A stretch of DNA of 44,821 bases from Paludibacteraceae bacterium (GCA_017558065.1 JAFYWK010000057.1:1-44821); one strand, 5' to 3'. Shown: positions 12,843 to 22,125, counted from the stretch's first letter. Program-made: numbers and translations. The notes: generated from the sequence alone by a model not told the origin.

Positions 12843-14462
12843 ATGGATAATAACGGTATTAAGCAGTACATCAACGATTTGCCTTCCGATGTGGCCCAGC
12901 GGTTGTCGTTTAGTCACAAGGCTTTTGCTGATGATGAGCGTTATTGGGCCGGACGTAAGGATGAAGATGGTTTTACTATCTCCATTCCGGGCGGTATCAA
13001 GAAGCAATCCCGAATTTACAAGTACCTGCAAGAAGAATGTTGGAAGAAGTTCTGCGATAATCCGCAAGTTCGTACTTCCGTCATGGATACGATGGGACGT
13101 CTTGCTGGCTTCGGCTTCGGCGTTCATTCCGAAGTGCAGGAGATTCAAGACACCATCGACCTCTTGACAGAGGATCCTCGTAACCGTCTGCACACCTTCC
13201 TTCCTAAGTACCTTGCTCGTGCTGAAATTGAAGGTGAGCTGTTCCTCGTTTTCACAGTTCACAGTGATGGGTTTGTGGAAATTGATTTCCGTGACCCCGG
13301 TACGGTTGGTGGCCCTTATACCGACAGCGGTATCCTTACCCTTCGTTCTAAGCCCACCATGCCCGTTGTTTACTGCTTTGAAGACGCTGTGGATATGGAC
13401 GGTAACAAAGTTCCTCGTGAGCAAATCCCGTCTATTTATGTTGCTCGTTACCCTGAACTGCTTGAACAGCTTGCCAAGGAGAATGACGGTAAACGTAGTT
13501 CCCTTGATATGAAGCTGGTCAATAATAACCGTAATACTTCCATCCCGGCGTATAAACCGTTCAATGGCTATTATCGGTTCGTTGTTCAGTGGGATAAGGG
13601 CTTTATGACTAAGCGCAACCTCTCACACTTGCGTACAGTCATCAAGTGGGTCAACCTCTATGAGTCTTTAAAGATGTATGAGATTGACCATAAGCGTTCT
13701 TCTGGTGCATACCTCTGGACGTTTAGCTTCCAAGACATCACTGCCTATAAGATTTGGGCCTCGATGTCGGAGGAAGAGCGTAAAAAGACGGGTATTATGC
13801 AAAAGAAAACGCCGGGAGGAACTATTATCCTTCCTCCCGGCATGGAAATGCAAGCCACGAACCCCAACCTTCCTAAGATTAGTGATGCCGACTCTGACAT
13901 CATTAATATGGTGGGTTCTGGTCTGAATACAACCTCCAGCATGATGATGGGTACAGAAGACAGCACCTATGCCGCCGCGAAAGCGTCCAGTGGGCCTATG
14001 TCTGACCGTATCAAAGACAGCATCAGTTGGTGGGAACGCTTCTTGCGTTATGACCTGTGGGATAACCTTTTCTTCATCCGCGAACAGATGGGCCTCTTGA
14101 AGTCCGAACATCCCGTTACACGTTGTATCGGATTCAAGAAGAAGAAGCCTCAGTTCAAGGAAGTGAAAGTACCCACACGCCGTCTTATTGACTTTTCTTT
14201 CCCGTATTCCGACCTTGGAAATCTGGAGAACTTGACAAAAGCGTACCTTGGTGTCAAACATGGATCCATGGCAGACGTCATGGGTATCCCGCGTGAGGAA
14301 ATTGCGCGTCGTCTCGGTCTTGGCAACTACGCCAAACTTCGCCAGCAACACGCTGTTGAGGAAGAGATGTATACCGAACTTCTTCGTGTGGATGACCCGA
14401 ACGCTGGAAATCAAGAATCTCAGCAGGAAAAGGCAAACAATAAGACTTCTTCTGCCAAATAG
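12843..14462 (+). CDS. Portal protein
   Basis: 539 residues, SD AGGAG. Typical portal length and position between terminase and protease. Central region contains a stem-like helical segment (LRTVIKWVNLYESLKMYEID) and the later STYAAAKASSGPM segment, reminiscent of siphovirus portals. Forms the dodecameric ring at the head vertex through which DNA is packaged. Gln/Asn-rich C-terminus. Confidence 0.88.
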   Translation: MDNNGIKQYINDLPSDVAQRLSFSHKAFADDERYWAGRKDEDGFTISIPGGIKKQSRIYKYLQEECWKKFCDNPQVRTSVMDTMGRLAGFGFGVHSEVQEIQDTIDLLTEDPRNRLHTFLPKYLARAEIEGELFLVFTVHSDGFVEIDFRDPGTVGGPYTDSGILTLRSKPTMPVVYCFEDAVDMDGNKVPREQIPSIYVARYPELLEQLAKENDGKRSSLDMKLVNNNRNTSIPAYKPFNGYYRFVVQWDKGFMTKRNLSHLRTVIKWVNLYESLKMYEIDHKRSSGAYLWTFSFQDITAYKIWASMSEEERKKTGIMQKKTPGGTIILPPGMEMQATNPNLPKISDADSDIINMVGSGLNTTSSMMMGTEDSTYAAAKASSGPMSDRIKDSISWWERFLRYDLWDNLFFIREQMGLLKSEHPVTRCIGFKKKKPQFKEVKVPTRRLIDFSFPYSDLGNLENLTKAYLGVKHGSMADVMGIPREEIARRLGLGNYAKLRQQHAVEEEMYTELLRVDDPNAGNQESQQEKANNKTSSAK

Positions 14463-14470
14463 GAGATATA

Positions 14471-15598
14471 ATGACAAAGGTAAAGACTGAGAAAGTCAAC
14501 GCAAAAGCGTGTGTGTTCTCTGTGAAGGGAGACAATCCCTTCGCCTTTGCAAAACCTGCCGAGGGTAGCGACAGTAAGGAGCTCAAACTCTCTATTGTCG
14601 GTTACTCTGGCGGGGTTATTGAGAACCACTGGTGGTGGGACAATCTTGTCATGGACACCTCCGGTGTTGAGTTCCGCAAGGATAAATACCCTATCCTGTT
14701 TGACCATGATACAGACCAGCGTATTGGTTTTTCGGATACCCCCGAAGTTATCAACCACGCTATTGTCATCAACGGCGGTACTCTCCTCGATAACGAACAC
14801 GCAAACAAGTTCCGTCAGGATTGCGAGGCTGGTTTCCCCTTTGAAGCCTCCATTCGTGTCGAACCCCTTGAAATTCAAAGACTTGGCGAGAATGAAGTCG
14901 CAGAAGTTAATGGATTCAAGTTTCAAGGGCCGGGAACTATCTTCCGCAAGTTTGTCTATAAGGAAGTGTCGGCCTGTAGTTTTGGCTGGGATTCCAACAC
15001 GTCCTCCACGGTTGGTTTCTCTAAGGAAGATGAAGTGTCCTACACTCTTACAGAAAAGGAGACCAACATGGACATCAACAAGTGGAAGACAGAGGATCCC
15101 GAAGGCTACGCCGCTTTCTGCAATAGCCTGACTGAACCTCTTAACCAGCAAATCAGTGAGCTCCAGACAGCCCTGACCAACAAGGAAACCGAATTGAATA
15201 CTGCTACTCAATTCAGCAACCAGCTTGAAGAACGCATCAACAAGCTGGAACGCGAAGCCATGCTCCGCGAAGAACAGGCTAATCAGGCCGCTTTCTCTGC
15301 CAAGGTGAGTGCTTGCCTCGAAAAGTCCGGCCTTCCCGCTCGTCTGCATAACAAGTTCTCCGCTACTATCAAGCGCGAAGGCTTTGTTGGCGAAGACGGT
15401 AAGTTCGATGACGCTAAGTTCAATTCCTTTATGGAATCCGAACTCAAGGAATGGAACGAAGCCATTCAGCCTGCCGTCCTCGGTGGCGGTGCTGGTGAGT
15501 TCAGCAAGGACGAACAGAAGAAGGACGAAAATGATCCCGCTTCTGCCTTTGGTTCTGTGGATGAGTACAACGCTTTCCGTAAGCGTCTGGGCCTCTAA
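14471..15598 (+). CDS. Prohead protease fused to scaffold
   Basis: 375 residues; AGGAGA precedes the ATG. The N-terminal ~190 residues resemble the prohead serine protease fold: His79 in PILFDHD and Ser127 in FEASIR are the likely catalytic pair. Residues about 205-270 are a coiled coil (ELQTALTNKETELNTATQFS), and the rest is helical and acidic, as in internal scaffolds. A protease-scaffold fusion matures the head and is then removed by self-cleavage. Confidence 0.85.
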   Translation: MTKVKTEKVNAKACVFSVKGDNPFAFAKPAEGSDSKELKLSIVGYSGGVIENHWWWDNLVMDTSGVEFRKDKYPILFDHDTDQRIGFSDTPEVINHAIVINGGTLLDNEHANKFRQDCEAGFPFEASIRVEPLEIQRLGENEVAEVNGFKFQGPGTIFRKFVYKEVSACSFGWDSNTSSTVGFSKEDEVSYTLTEKETNMDINKWKTEDPEGYAAFCNSLTEPLNQQISELQTALTNKETELNTATQFSNQLEERINKLEREAMLREEQANQAAFSAKVSACLEKSGLPARLHNKFSATIKREGFVGEDGKFDDAKFNSFMESELKEWNEAIQPAVLGGGAGEFSKDEQKKDENDPASAFGSVDEYNAFRKRLGL

Positions 15599-15620
15599 TT
15601 TATCCTGAAAGGAGCAAAAA

Positions 15621-16250
15621 ATGAAGATGTATCCCGGTTCTACTTGGGAATCCCATCAGGTTAATGCCGTGTGGAATCCCCTTAAGGACACAGGCACAAA
15701 TATGCCTTATGTCTCTTTCGCTGATAAGGAACTTGGCGAAAGCCCCCTCTACTACAATAGCCTCACTGCCGCCGCTCTGCTCATTGACAAGACCGTGATG
15801 CCCAACTTTGGTCATCTCCCCACTGGTATTATCATGGGCATTATCAACAAGGGCGACCAGCTTGGTTATATCTTCCCCGCTGACTTTGTTGTCACCGCTG
15901 AATCTGCTTCCAATAAGACTATTGTGGTCTCCGAAGCTGATGCTGTGTTCTTCAAGAATGGCATGACCATCACTTCTGGTAACGTTGTTGCTAAGATTGA
16001 ATCCGTGGAAGTTGCTGGTGGTAAGGCCACAATCACTGTGGACACCGCTGTTTCTTCTACCGCTATTAGCTACCCCTTCGAGCGTTGCGTGGTGATTGAC
16101 CAGCCCGTGTTCTCTGACCAGAACGGTGCGCTGACCTCCGCTATTTATAGCAACGCCACTGTGTACGCCGCCAAGCTCCTCAACGCTACCCCTGAACTGC
16201 TTGATAAGCTCGGTGCTTTCGTTGACGGACACGTTGCCGTTATTAAGTAA
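15621..16250 (+). CDS. Putative head decoration protein
   Basis: 209 residues, AAGGAGC upstream. Located between protease/scaffold and major capsid, the usual place of a decoration protein. Contains a beta-domain (KTIVVSEADAVFFKNGMTIT ... GGKATITVDTAV) that resembles an insert in the major capsid protein downstream. C-terminal NATVYAAKLLNATPELLDKL is helical. Codon use is biased towards C-ending codons like the capsid gene, suggesting high expression. Confidence 0.6.
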   Translation: MKMYPGSTWESHQVNAVWNPLKDTGTNMPYVSFADKELGESPLYYNSLTAAALLIDKTVMPNFGHLPTGIIMGIINKGDQLGYIFPADFVVTAESASNKTIVVSEADAVFFKNGMTITSGNVVAKIESVEVAGGKATITVDTAVSSTAISYPFERCVVIDQPVFSDQNGALTSAIYSNATVYAAKLLNATPELLDKLGAFVDGHVAVIK

Positions 16251-16264
16251 GGAGAGATTTACCA

Positions 16265-17473
16265 ATGAAAGGCTATTCCAATATCCCCGGTTTGCATTTG
16301 ACAGTTCTCCGTCAGCTTGCCTTCGACTACATGGCGAAGGCTCCCAAGCTGTACTTCACTCAGATGTTCCCCGACACCTCCATTGCTTCTGATGAAGCTA
16401 CATGGGAAGTGGAACTCACATCCGCTGGCATCAGCCCCTTCGTTGCTCCCGGTGCTCCTGCTCCTCGCGTGGGCATTGATGGACATACAAGCGGTCGTGC
16501 CAAGGTGGCCTACTGGAAGGAAAAGGCTTATCTTGACGAATCCTTCCTCAACAACCTCCGCCGCGTTGGCTCCTTTGAAAAGGAATCTGCCGAAAAGCAG
16601 ATGGGCCGTATGCTCCAGAAGCTGGTCTGGCGTTCCATGCGCCGTAAGGAATGGATGTGCGCCAAGGCCATTGTGGATGGTGGCTTCACCTACGCCGCCC
16701 AGAACGGTGTGAACTTCACTGTCTCCTACGGTCGCCCTGCCGTGAACACCCTTGCTCTCTCCGAAGACAAGAAGTGGGGAACAGGTTCTCAGCGCAACCC
16801 CATCGAAGACATCTATATGGTTCGTGACCATATGCAGACCCTCTTCGGTGTGAACGTGGACAACATGGTGATGACCTCCGCTACCCTCAAGAAGCTCGTC
16901 ATGGACAAGGAACTCCAGGCTCTCCTGTCCAAGTCTGCTTTCGGTAACGGCGACCTCTTTGCCCGTCCCGCTCAGGTCATCGGCTCTCTGTTCGGTTTCG
17001 GCACAGTGCAGGTGATGGACGAAATGTACGACCTCAACGCTTGGGTCATGGCTGTGGAGGGCACAAACATTGTGGTGGACAACGCTACCGACTTTGAAGT
17101 TGGAGCTCGTCTGATGGTCACAAAGACTGATGAACGCTTCCGTTCTGAATGGCGTACTATCACCGCTGTGAACAAGCAGACCAACACCCTCACCATTGAT
17201 ACTCCCTTCCAGAATCCCCCTCTCGCTGGTCGTGACAAGGTTGAAATGCAACGCAAGTTCATGGATGATGACACCGTTGTGTTCACCAATCCCACCCACG
17301 AAGGCGTTCCCGCCAACGAGTTCCTCCAGGCCCCCTTCGGTATGGACGGTCACTACGGCCTCTACACCGACCGCAAGGACGAATGGGATCCGGACGGCGT
17401 GTATATCCGCGTCCAGGATAAGGGTCTCCCCGTCCTCTACAACCCGCAGAATACCTTCACCCTCAAGGTGTAA
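16265..17473 (+). CDS. Major capsid protein (lambda gpE-like)
   Basis: 402 residues, AAGGAGA upstream. Sequence features such as APAPRVGIDGHTS, a long helix (EKESAEKQMGRMLQKLVWRS), and DNMVMTSATLKKL fit the lambda-gpE capsid family. An extra beta-domain lies at about residues 260-315 (TNIVVDNATDFEVGARLMVT...TNTLTIDTPF), like that of the decoration protein. Its GC-rich, C-ending codons stand out from neighbours and fit very high expression. Confidence 0.9.
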   Translation: MKGYSNIPGLHLTVLRQLAFDYMAKAPKLYFTQMFPDTSIASDEATWEVELTSAGISPFVAPGAPAPRVGIDGHTSGRAKVAYWKEKAYLDESFLNNLRRVGSFEKESAEKQMGRMLQKLVWRSMRRKEWMCAKAIVDGGFTYAAQNGVNFTVSYGRPAVNTLALSEDKKWGTGSQRNPIEDIYMVRDHMQTLFGVNVDNMVMTSATLKKLVMDKELQALLSKSAFGNGDLFARPAQVIGSLFGFGTVQVMDEMYDLNAWVMAVEGTNIVVDNATDFEVGARLMVTKTDERFRSEWRTITAVNKQTNTLTIDTPFQNPPLAGRDKVEMQRKFMDDDTVVFTNPTHEGVPANEFLQAPFGMDGHYGLYTDRKDEWDPDGVYIRVQDKGLPVLYNPQNTFTLKV

Positions 17474-17484
17474 TCGGGGGAGAC

Positions 17485-17871
17485 ATGGCGAGAGTTGTCC
17501 TCGTTGAGTGCAACATCTGCTATGCCTCCGGAAAGTTCCTCCATGCCGGACAAGAGTTCGACATGGAGGACACTTCCCTTGATAGTAAGGTGGTTGCAGT
17601 GTTGGAGGAACAGATGAAATACGGGCGCGTGGTTGAAAAAGTTTCAACGCCCAACGTATTTCCTCTGTCTGGTGTAAATACGGTCTCTACGGGCGGCGTA
17701 GAGGCTGGAAACGATATGACGGCCTACCCTACCGAAGTACAGGAAACCCCTGCCGAACCCGCCAAGGAAGAAGCCTCTTCTGAGGAAGAAGTTCCTTCCG
17801 CCGATTCCGTCATCGCTGACCTTGCCGCCGCCACGGAACGTACTCCCCGTCGTTCGATTGGCAAGAAGTAG
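17485..17871 (+). CDS. Hypothetical head-region protein, 128 aa
   Basis: GGGGGAG precedes ATG. A short N-terminal beta domain (MARVVLVECNICYASGKFLH) is followed by an acidic, Pro/Glu-rich disordered tail ending in a basic TPRRSIGKK. Lies between capsid and head-tail connector genes. Similar small proteins occur here in many siphoviruses, with unknown role. Confidence 0.65.
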   Translation: MARVVLVECNICYASGKFLHAGQEFDMEDTSLDSKVVAVLEEQMKYGRVVEKVSTPNVFPLSGVNTVSTGGVEAGNDMTAYPTEVQETPAEPAKEEASSEEEVPSADSVIADLAAATERTPRRSIGKK

Positions 17872-17884
17872 AAAGGAGATTCTC

Positions 17885-18319
17885 ATGGACAAGTCTGATG
17901 TTGTTGCCGCCCTTAAAGTCGCAGTCAAGGATATTGCAGACTTGTTCGAGGATTCCGAATTGGAACAGGCAGTTGACATCGCCTCTTGGGAGTGTGGATG
18001 GTCACTGCCTGTTACCAAAAACTTTAGATGCTATTGGATTATTGAACGGGCTAAACGCGCTTGCGTCAGCATGATGTGCTTCGCTACAGCCCACAAGTTC
18101 AAGTTCAAGCAAATCAATCTGAATCAGCGTTTCGAGCATTATCATGCGATGTTAAAGCAGATGGATCAAGAATTTGCGGTTGCTAAAAAGGAACACGCTG
18201 ATGAGTTCCTTTCCTCTGTTATCGCTGATATGGCTCTTGAAGATAAAATCGCCGCATTGGGATACTATGTTCCTAACAGGGGCGACTATACCGCCGCAGG
18301 AAGTTTCCCTGTGCGTTAG
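17885..18319 (+). CDS. Putative head-tail connector (adaptor), 144 aa
   Basis: ATG at 17885 has AAGGAGAT upstream; an earlier reading is rejected. All-helical protein starting MDKSDVVAALKVAVKDIADL. Helical adaptors of this size sit at this position between the capsid and stopper genes. The assignment rests on size, fold prediction and gene order only. Confidence 0.55.
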   Translation: MDKSDVVAALKVAVKDIADLFEDSELEQAVDIASWECGWSLPVTKNFRCYWIIERAKRACVSMMCFATAHKFKFKQINLNQRFEHYHAMLKQMDQEFAVAKKEHADEFLSSVIADMALEDKIAALGYYVPNRGDYTAAGSFPVR

Positions 18320-18332
18320 AATAGGATAAACC

Positions 18333-18971
18333 ATGCCTCGTAACTTGAATACCACGAAGGGCATCGGATACGATATTGCGGACGTGCTTGATGAACTCGG
18401 TATGTGTGTCGAGATTCAGGAGCGCGTCCGTCCTATTATTGAGAAGGTGGACTACGACTCCAATAGCCAGATGACGAAGCCGTTCAATGCTGAACACTTC
18501 CTCATGATGATGTTTACTCACGCAACACGGATTGTTGCTGGTGATTTACTGTATGCTGTTGCCCAGAATGTGCATTATCGTGTGATGAACTGTTTCCCCG
18601 AAATCTTTGAGGATACAGTGATTTATAAGCAAGGTATTGTGTATAAGTGTAATGAGGTCGTTTCTGTGTATCGCCCCGAAGAGGTGAGAGACCCTAAGAC
18701 GCTTCGTATGCAAACAGGTTGGAGACCTATTCATGCGAATGTCCGTAGCCTTGTTACCGATAAGCTGTATGGTTCTGAGCTCAATACAGAAATGTCTTTT
18801 ATTCAGTTAGACCTCCGTTCTCGTATACTCTATTTCCCCAAAAAGTTTGAGGTTCTCCAAAAAGACCGTGTAATGGTTATGGGCGGTAAACCGTATGAGG
18901 TCACAAACATAGAAACAAACACCTTCCCCGGGATGAATGTTATTTATCTTGAGGAAGACACAAGGCGATAG
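18333..18971 (+). CDS. Putative head-tail joining (stopper) protein, 212 aa
   Basis: AGGATA precedes ATG. N-terminal helical half (NTTKGIGYDIADVLDELGMC), C-terminal beta half ending EVTNIETNTFPGMNVIYLEE, the strand-rich type of ending seen in stopper proteins that seal the connector. Function by position. Confidence 0.5.
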   Translation: MPRNLNTTKGIGYDIADVLDELGMCVEIQERVRPIIEKVDYDSNSQMTKPFNAEHFLMMMFTHATRIVAGDLLYAVAQNVHYRVMNCFPEIFEDTVIYKQGIVYKCNEVVSVYRPEEVRDPKTLRMQTGWRPIHANVRSLVTDKLYGSELNTEMSFIQLDLRSRILYFPKKFEVLQKDRVMVMGGKPYEVTNIETNTFPGMNVIYLEEDTRR

Positions 18972-18973
18972 GA

Positions 18974-19420
18974 ATGGCACTGGTAAAGAAACCCACATTG
19001 GATGTATATTGCTTGGGGGATAAATGGCCTGAGCAATTACGTCTTGATTTGCTCAAATATGTTCCGGGGGTTGTACTTCATCCGGCATCGTTGAAGTTGG
19101 ATACCTCTACGATGCGTTCTAATTGGTGGTGCTATTTCTACGACTGTGAGAGCGTGTCCAAGTCTATTCTTGAGATTCTCGGTATCCTAGTTGACCCGAC
19201 TCTTAGGGATGTCAAAACTGGTAAGCGTTATAATGGTTTCACCTTCTTCTTGTTGGATGAAAGTAATACTAACGAGATTTACTATTCGACCCGTCTTATC
19301 CATAAGGATATTCCTGTAGATATGGAGACACTTATTCCTTCCGTGGATACAGGGTTTGAACGTATTCTTGACGGGTGGGTTTACACGACCAATATCGGGT
19401 TGTCGCTCCGTAGGTATTAA
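18974..19420 (+). CDS. Hypothetical neck/tail protein, 148 aa
   Basis: Two bases after the previous stop; weak AAGG site eight bases upstream. Starts MALVKKPTLDVYCLGDKWPE. Mixed alpha/beta, with Trp pair (NWWCYFYDCE). Part of the connector-to-tail block. No specific family recognised. Confidence 0.6.
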   Translation: MALVKKPTLDVYCLGDKWPEQLRLDLLKYVPGVVLHPASLKLDTSTMRSNWWCYFYDCESVSKSILEILGILVDPTLRDVKTGKRYNGFTFFLLDESNTNEIYYSTRLIHKDIPVDMETLIPSVDTGFERILDGWVYTTNIGLSLRRY

Positions 19421-19423
19421 TCC

Positions 19424-19969
19424 ATGATAAAAGCTAAAGTATCATCTGAGAATTTGCCTAAGTTAGTGCGCCGTTTAGAACGGGCTACGCTGTATATAAG
19501 TGAAAAGAGTAGTGCTATCGCTTATAATACAGGCATTTTCTATTTGCGCCGTGTGGCGGATGCTTTAACTAATCAACGATTTCATACAGCATTTAAGCAG
19601 TTGTCTTGGAGCACAATATCTAGGAAAGAGAAGGAAAACCACCCTATAGCGTTCTGGGTTGATAGTGGGGATTTATATGAAGAGCTCATGATAACTAAGC
19701 CTCAAGTTTTCAAGAATAGCGAAGGTAAGAAATCCTACGTAATTCGTTTTAGCCCCGAAACTTCGGAGAAGATTTACATGAACGAAGTGGAAGGTATTAG
19801 AAGAAGGAAATCTGATGGCGAAGGTTATGAGATTGTTAAACGTCCTGTGTTTAGACCGTACTTTGAAGAAATGACGGATTACATGAAGCAGGAAGGACGT
19901 AAAGCCCTGATGGACGTTGTTAAGGGTGTTCGTACTTACAAAACAAAGGCGAGGATCAGATGGATATAA
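19424..19969 (+). CDS. Putative minor tail/neck protein (HK97 gp10-like position)
   Basis: 181 residues starting MIKAKVSSENLPKLVRRLER. Basic N-terminal helix and a pattern AIAYNTGIFYLRRVADALTN plus GDLYEELM resembling the HK97 gp10 / lambda gpZ type proteins that help join head to tail. Order (connectors, this gene, terminator, tail tube) agrees. It overlaps the next gene by 10 bases. Confidence 0.55.
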   Translation: MIKAKVSSENLPKLVRRLERATLYISEKSSAIAYNTGIFYLRRVADALTNQRFHTAFKQLSWSTISRKEKENHPIAFWVDSGDLYEELMITKPQVFKNSEGKKSYVIRFSPETSEKIYMNEVEGIRRRKSDGEGYEIVKRPVFRPYFEEMTDYMKQEGRKALMDVVKGVRTYKTKARIRWI

Positions 19970-20172
19970 TAGACATAGTTCCTAGAGCTATCGCAGTCCA
20001 GCTTGAGTTGACACTGGATGAGGTCGATGCTATATCTTTGGCGTTGAGTAAGAGCTGTATCACCGTTGAAACAGACGATGACCGTACAGCCCAAGAGACG
20101 CTTATCCGATTCTCGGAAATGCTAAACTCAATACTGGACAAGTGCAATGTACCCGAACTGCAAGGAAAGTAA
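19960..20172 (+). CDS. Hypothetical small acidic protein, 70 aa
   Basis: GAGGATC precedes ATG inside the end of the previous gene. Starts MDIIDIVPRAIAVQLELTLD; acidic and helical. Overlaps the next gene by 26 bases. Function unknown. Confidence 0.6.
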   Translation: MDIIDIVPRAIAVQLELTLDEVDAISLALSKSCITVETDDDRTAQETLIRFSEMLNSILDKCNVPELQGK

Positions 20173-20611
20173 CTATCAGGACAGCGTGAAGAAGTATCTC
20201 CTTTCTGCTTTTGCTGAAAGGGGGACTGCTATTACGTTCGATAGAACTTTACGGAATCCGGATATCCTGAACGAAGAAATCAACGATTGGGTTTCCGTGA
20301 TTCATGGCAGTATGATTTATGGTTCAGCGACACTCCCTGTACTGTATATCTACTGCTGTACTCGCGGGGATGCGGAACAGTATAGACTTGTTCGTCTTGT
20401 GGATTATGTTCGCTCTCTTTTTATCGACAGAAGTATGCCGGATGGCGTAAAGCGTATTCCGATATATGACTTCGATGATGACGAACAGCCGCAAGTAGGC
20501 TTTGCTCTCCCCCGTGACATTGCATCGGGAGATACGTTTGACCTGAATGATCAAACGAAGGTCAGGCAACTCACAATTCAGTTGTGGTATCCTACTAACG
20601 ATTCCCTCTGA
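20147..20611 (+). CDS. Putative tail terminator/completion protein, 154 aa
   Basis: Starts MYPNCKESNYQDSVKKYLLS. The ATG lacks a good SD; a GTG at 20186 after AGGA is an alternative. The VKKYLLSAFAERGTAITFDR opening and alpha/beta layout fit tail terminators that cap the tail tube. Lies immediately before the tail-tube gene, the usual place. Confidence 0.55.
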   Translation: MYPNCKESNYQDSVKKYLLSAFAERGTAITFDRTLRNPDILNEEINDWVSVIHGSMIYGSATLPVLYIYCCTRGDAEQYRLVRLVDYVRSLFIDRSMPDGVKRIPIYDFDDDEQPQVGFALPRDIASGDTFDLNDQTKVRQLTIQLWYPTNDSL

Positions 20612-20636
20612 TTAACATCCAGTAAAGGAGAAAACT

Positions 20637-21245
20637 ATGGCTCGTACCGGCCCTGTTACCCGCGATACTTCTTCTATCGCCCTTGGTCTTGCTCAGATTC
20701 GTGTGGGTGATTTTGCGACTAACGTCAAGACTGCTACCCCTGTTCTTGGTAAGAATGATTCTATCGGCGCACTCGCCTCTACCACATTCACATCCAACGT
20801 GGAATACTGGCGTTTGACTTCCGGCTTCCCCGCTCTGGAAGACATGGTTGTGCCGCTTTCCGAAACTGCCGCTCTTGAGTGTCAGTTCAAGGAAATCAGC
20901 CCCGCCAACCTCGCTCTCGCCAAGGGCATGGATCCCGCCGACTTCGAAGACGCCCACAAGGGTACTATTGCCCTCGGTACTGTGAAGGAATCTGTTCCCG
21001 TCCGTATGGAAGCTCACTACACCTTCCCCAACGGTAAGGACACCATTGACATCATCTTCCCCCGCGCTCAGGTGACATCTAGCGTTGAGCTTGCCTTCCA
21101 AGCCGAAGACAATGCCAACCCCACTATCACCTTTGAAGCCAAGCGTGCGGACTCCGAAGTTGCCGATGGCGATACTGCGTGGGATGATATGCCCCTTGGT
21201 TGTATCGTCTTTGGCGATGGTACTGGAACTGATGACAACGGCTAA
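20637..21245 (+). CDS. Major tail tube protein
   Basis: 202 residues, AAGGAGAA upstream. Beta-rich with an N-terminal GLAQIRVGDFATNVKTATPV, and a helix (PANLALAKGMDP) as in siphovirus tube subunits. Optimised codons and a hairpin after the stop are typical for this highly expressed gene. Followed by the frameshifted chaperone genes and tape measure, which confirms the assignment by order. Confidence 0.8.
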   Translation: MARTGPVTRDTSSIALGLAQIRVGDFATNVKTATPVLGKNDSIGALASTTFTSNVEYWRLTSGFPALEDMVVPLSETAALECQFKEISPANLALAKGMDPADFEDAHKGTIALGTVKESVPVRMEAHYTFPNGKDTIDIIFPRAQVTSSVELAFQAEDNANPTITFEAKRADSEVADGDTAWDDMPLGCIVFGDGTGTDDNG

Positions 21246-21290
21246 TCACATATCTGTGTGATTCATGGGGAGGGTTCGCCCTCCCCTTTC
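21244..21290 (+). terminator. Double hairpin after tail-tube gene
   Basis: AATCACA (21244-21250) with TGTGATT (21257-21263), and GGGGAGGG (21267-21274) with CCCTCCCC (21279-21286) around a UUCG tetraloop, followed by TTTCTGT. Probably an attenuator that lowers expression of genes beyond the tail tube. Confidence 0.65.
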
Positions 21291-21313
21291 TGTAAACAAA
21301 AAGGATAATCGGA

Positions 21314-21733
21314 ATGGAAAAAGAACAAGTTTTTGGTCAGGGTGCATACACCTTTGTTTATGGCAAGAAGGAACAGTATAATATCACCCTTTGGCCTCTC
21401 TCTGTGGGCGACCAGCTCAAGGTCTCCGCTCTCGTTACAGGCTTCCTGAATACCCTCGCTAGTATGATCATGGCCGAGGAACGTCCCTCAGAAGCCGCCG
21501 TTGTTTCTTCTGCTATTAATCTTGTTGCCCAGAATATCACAAAGGTGGTTGCTATCGCCGCTGACCTTCCCGAAGACGACGACCGTATCAAGTCTCTCCT
21601 CGACAACATGACCAATATGCAGATGGCTCAGCTTGTTGAGTATATCTGGGAGACCAATTATGGGTCTGTAAGAAAAAACTTCGCAAGCCTGATGGAAGAA
21701 TTGGGGAGCCTGTTGGGCAAGCTCAAGAAGTAA
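21314..21733 (+). CDS. Tail assembly chaperone, gpG-like (zero frame)
   Basis: 139 residues, starts MEKEQVFGQGAYTFVYGKKE. Located between tail tube and tape measure, where the chaperone pair is encoded in lambda-like phages. An A_AAA_AAC slippery heptamer in frame at 21673-21679 would allow ribosomes to shift into the next reading frame. Confidence 0.75.
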   Translation: MEKEQVFGQGAYTFVYGKKEQYNITLWPLSVGDQLKVSALVTGFLNTLASMIMAEERPSEAAVVSSAINLVAQNITKVVAIAADLPEDDDRIKSLLDNMTNMQMAQLVEYIWETNYGSVRKNFASLMEELGSLLGKLKK

Positions 21734-22125
21734 CGACCTTCACAATGGACAGGGTAGTTGCCTTATTTCTTAGGCACTACCCTCAATATACACATTTCCA
21801 CATCTACCATACACCTTATCCGCGAGGAGGATTAACGCTTGACCAGCTTTTCTTTTTGGTGGAGGATGCAATTAAACAGAAGCGTGACGATACGTTAACC
21901 CTCGCGGCGTTACACGGTTGTGATGTTTCTAAGTTGCTCACACAGGAAGAGAAGCAGGAAAGGTCTACCGCCAAAGAGAAGGTGTATAATCCGAATGAAC
22001 CCCTCTTCGGAGACCCGGAAATGTATAAGAATATGACGGAGGAAGAACGCAACAAAGCAACGGAAGCCATGATGGCTAAGTTGAAGCAGACTGGTCTTCC
22101 CGTCAAGATGAACACAAAGAGGTGA
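21314..22125 (+). CDS. Frameshifted chaperone fusion (gpG-gpT-like)
   Basis: Minus-one slippage at 21673-21679 (codons AGA AAA AAC) continues in a frame open through CTT CGC AAG ... to the stop at 22125. The product would be about 270 residues: 122 from the zero frame and 148 from the -1 frame. The downstream part (21745-22125 if read alone) has no SD before its ATG, so fusion is the likely route. The longer form normally coats the tape measure during tail assembly. Confidence 0.75.
21673..21679 (+). promoter_or_regulatory. Programmed -1 frameshift site A_AAA_AAC
   Basis: Reading frame is AGA AAA AAC, so the heptamer A AAA AAC is in the correct phase for simultaneous slippage. No stop occurs in the -1 frame between it and 22123. 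Confidence 0.75.

Noticed and set aside
14420-15349. Minus-strand open frame of 309 codons
   Set aside because: Shadow of the protease/scaffold gene; no SD and a crossed operon.
16259-17647. Minus-strand open frame of 462 codons
   Set aside because: Shadow of the major capsid gene, caused by its C-ending codons.
21745-22125. Independent gene for the downstream chaperone part
   Set aside because: No SD before its ATG, while the -1 frame is open from the slippery site; treated as part of a fusion.
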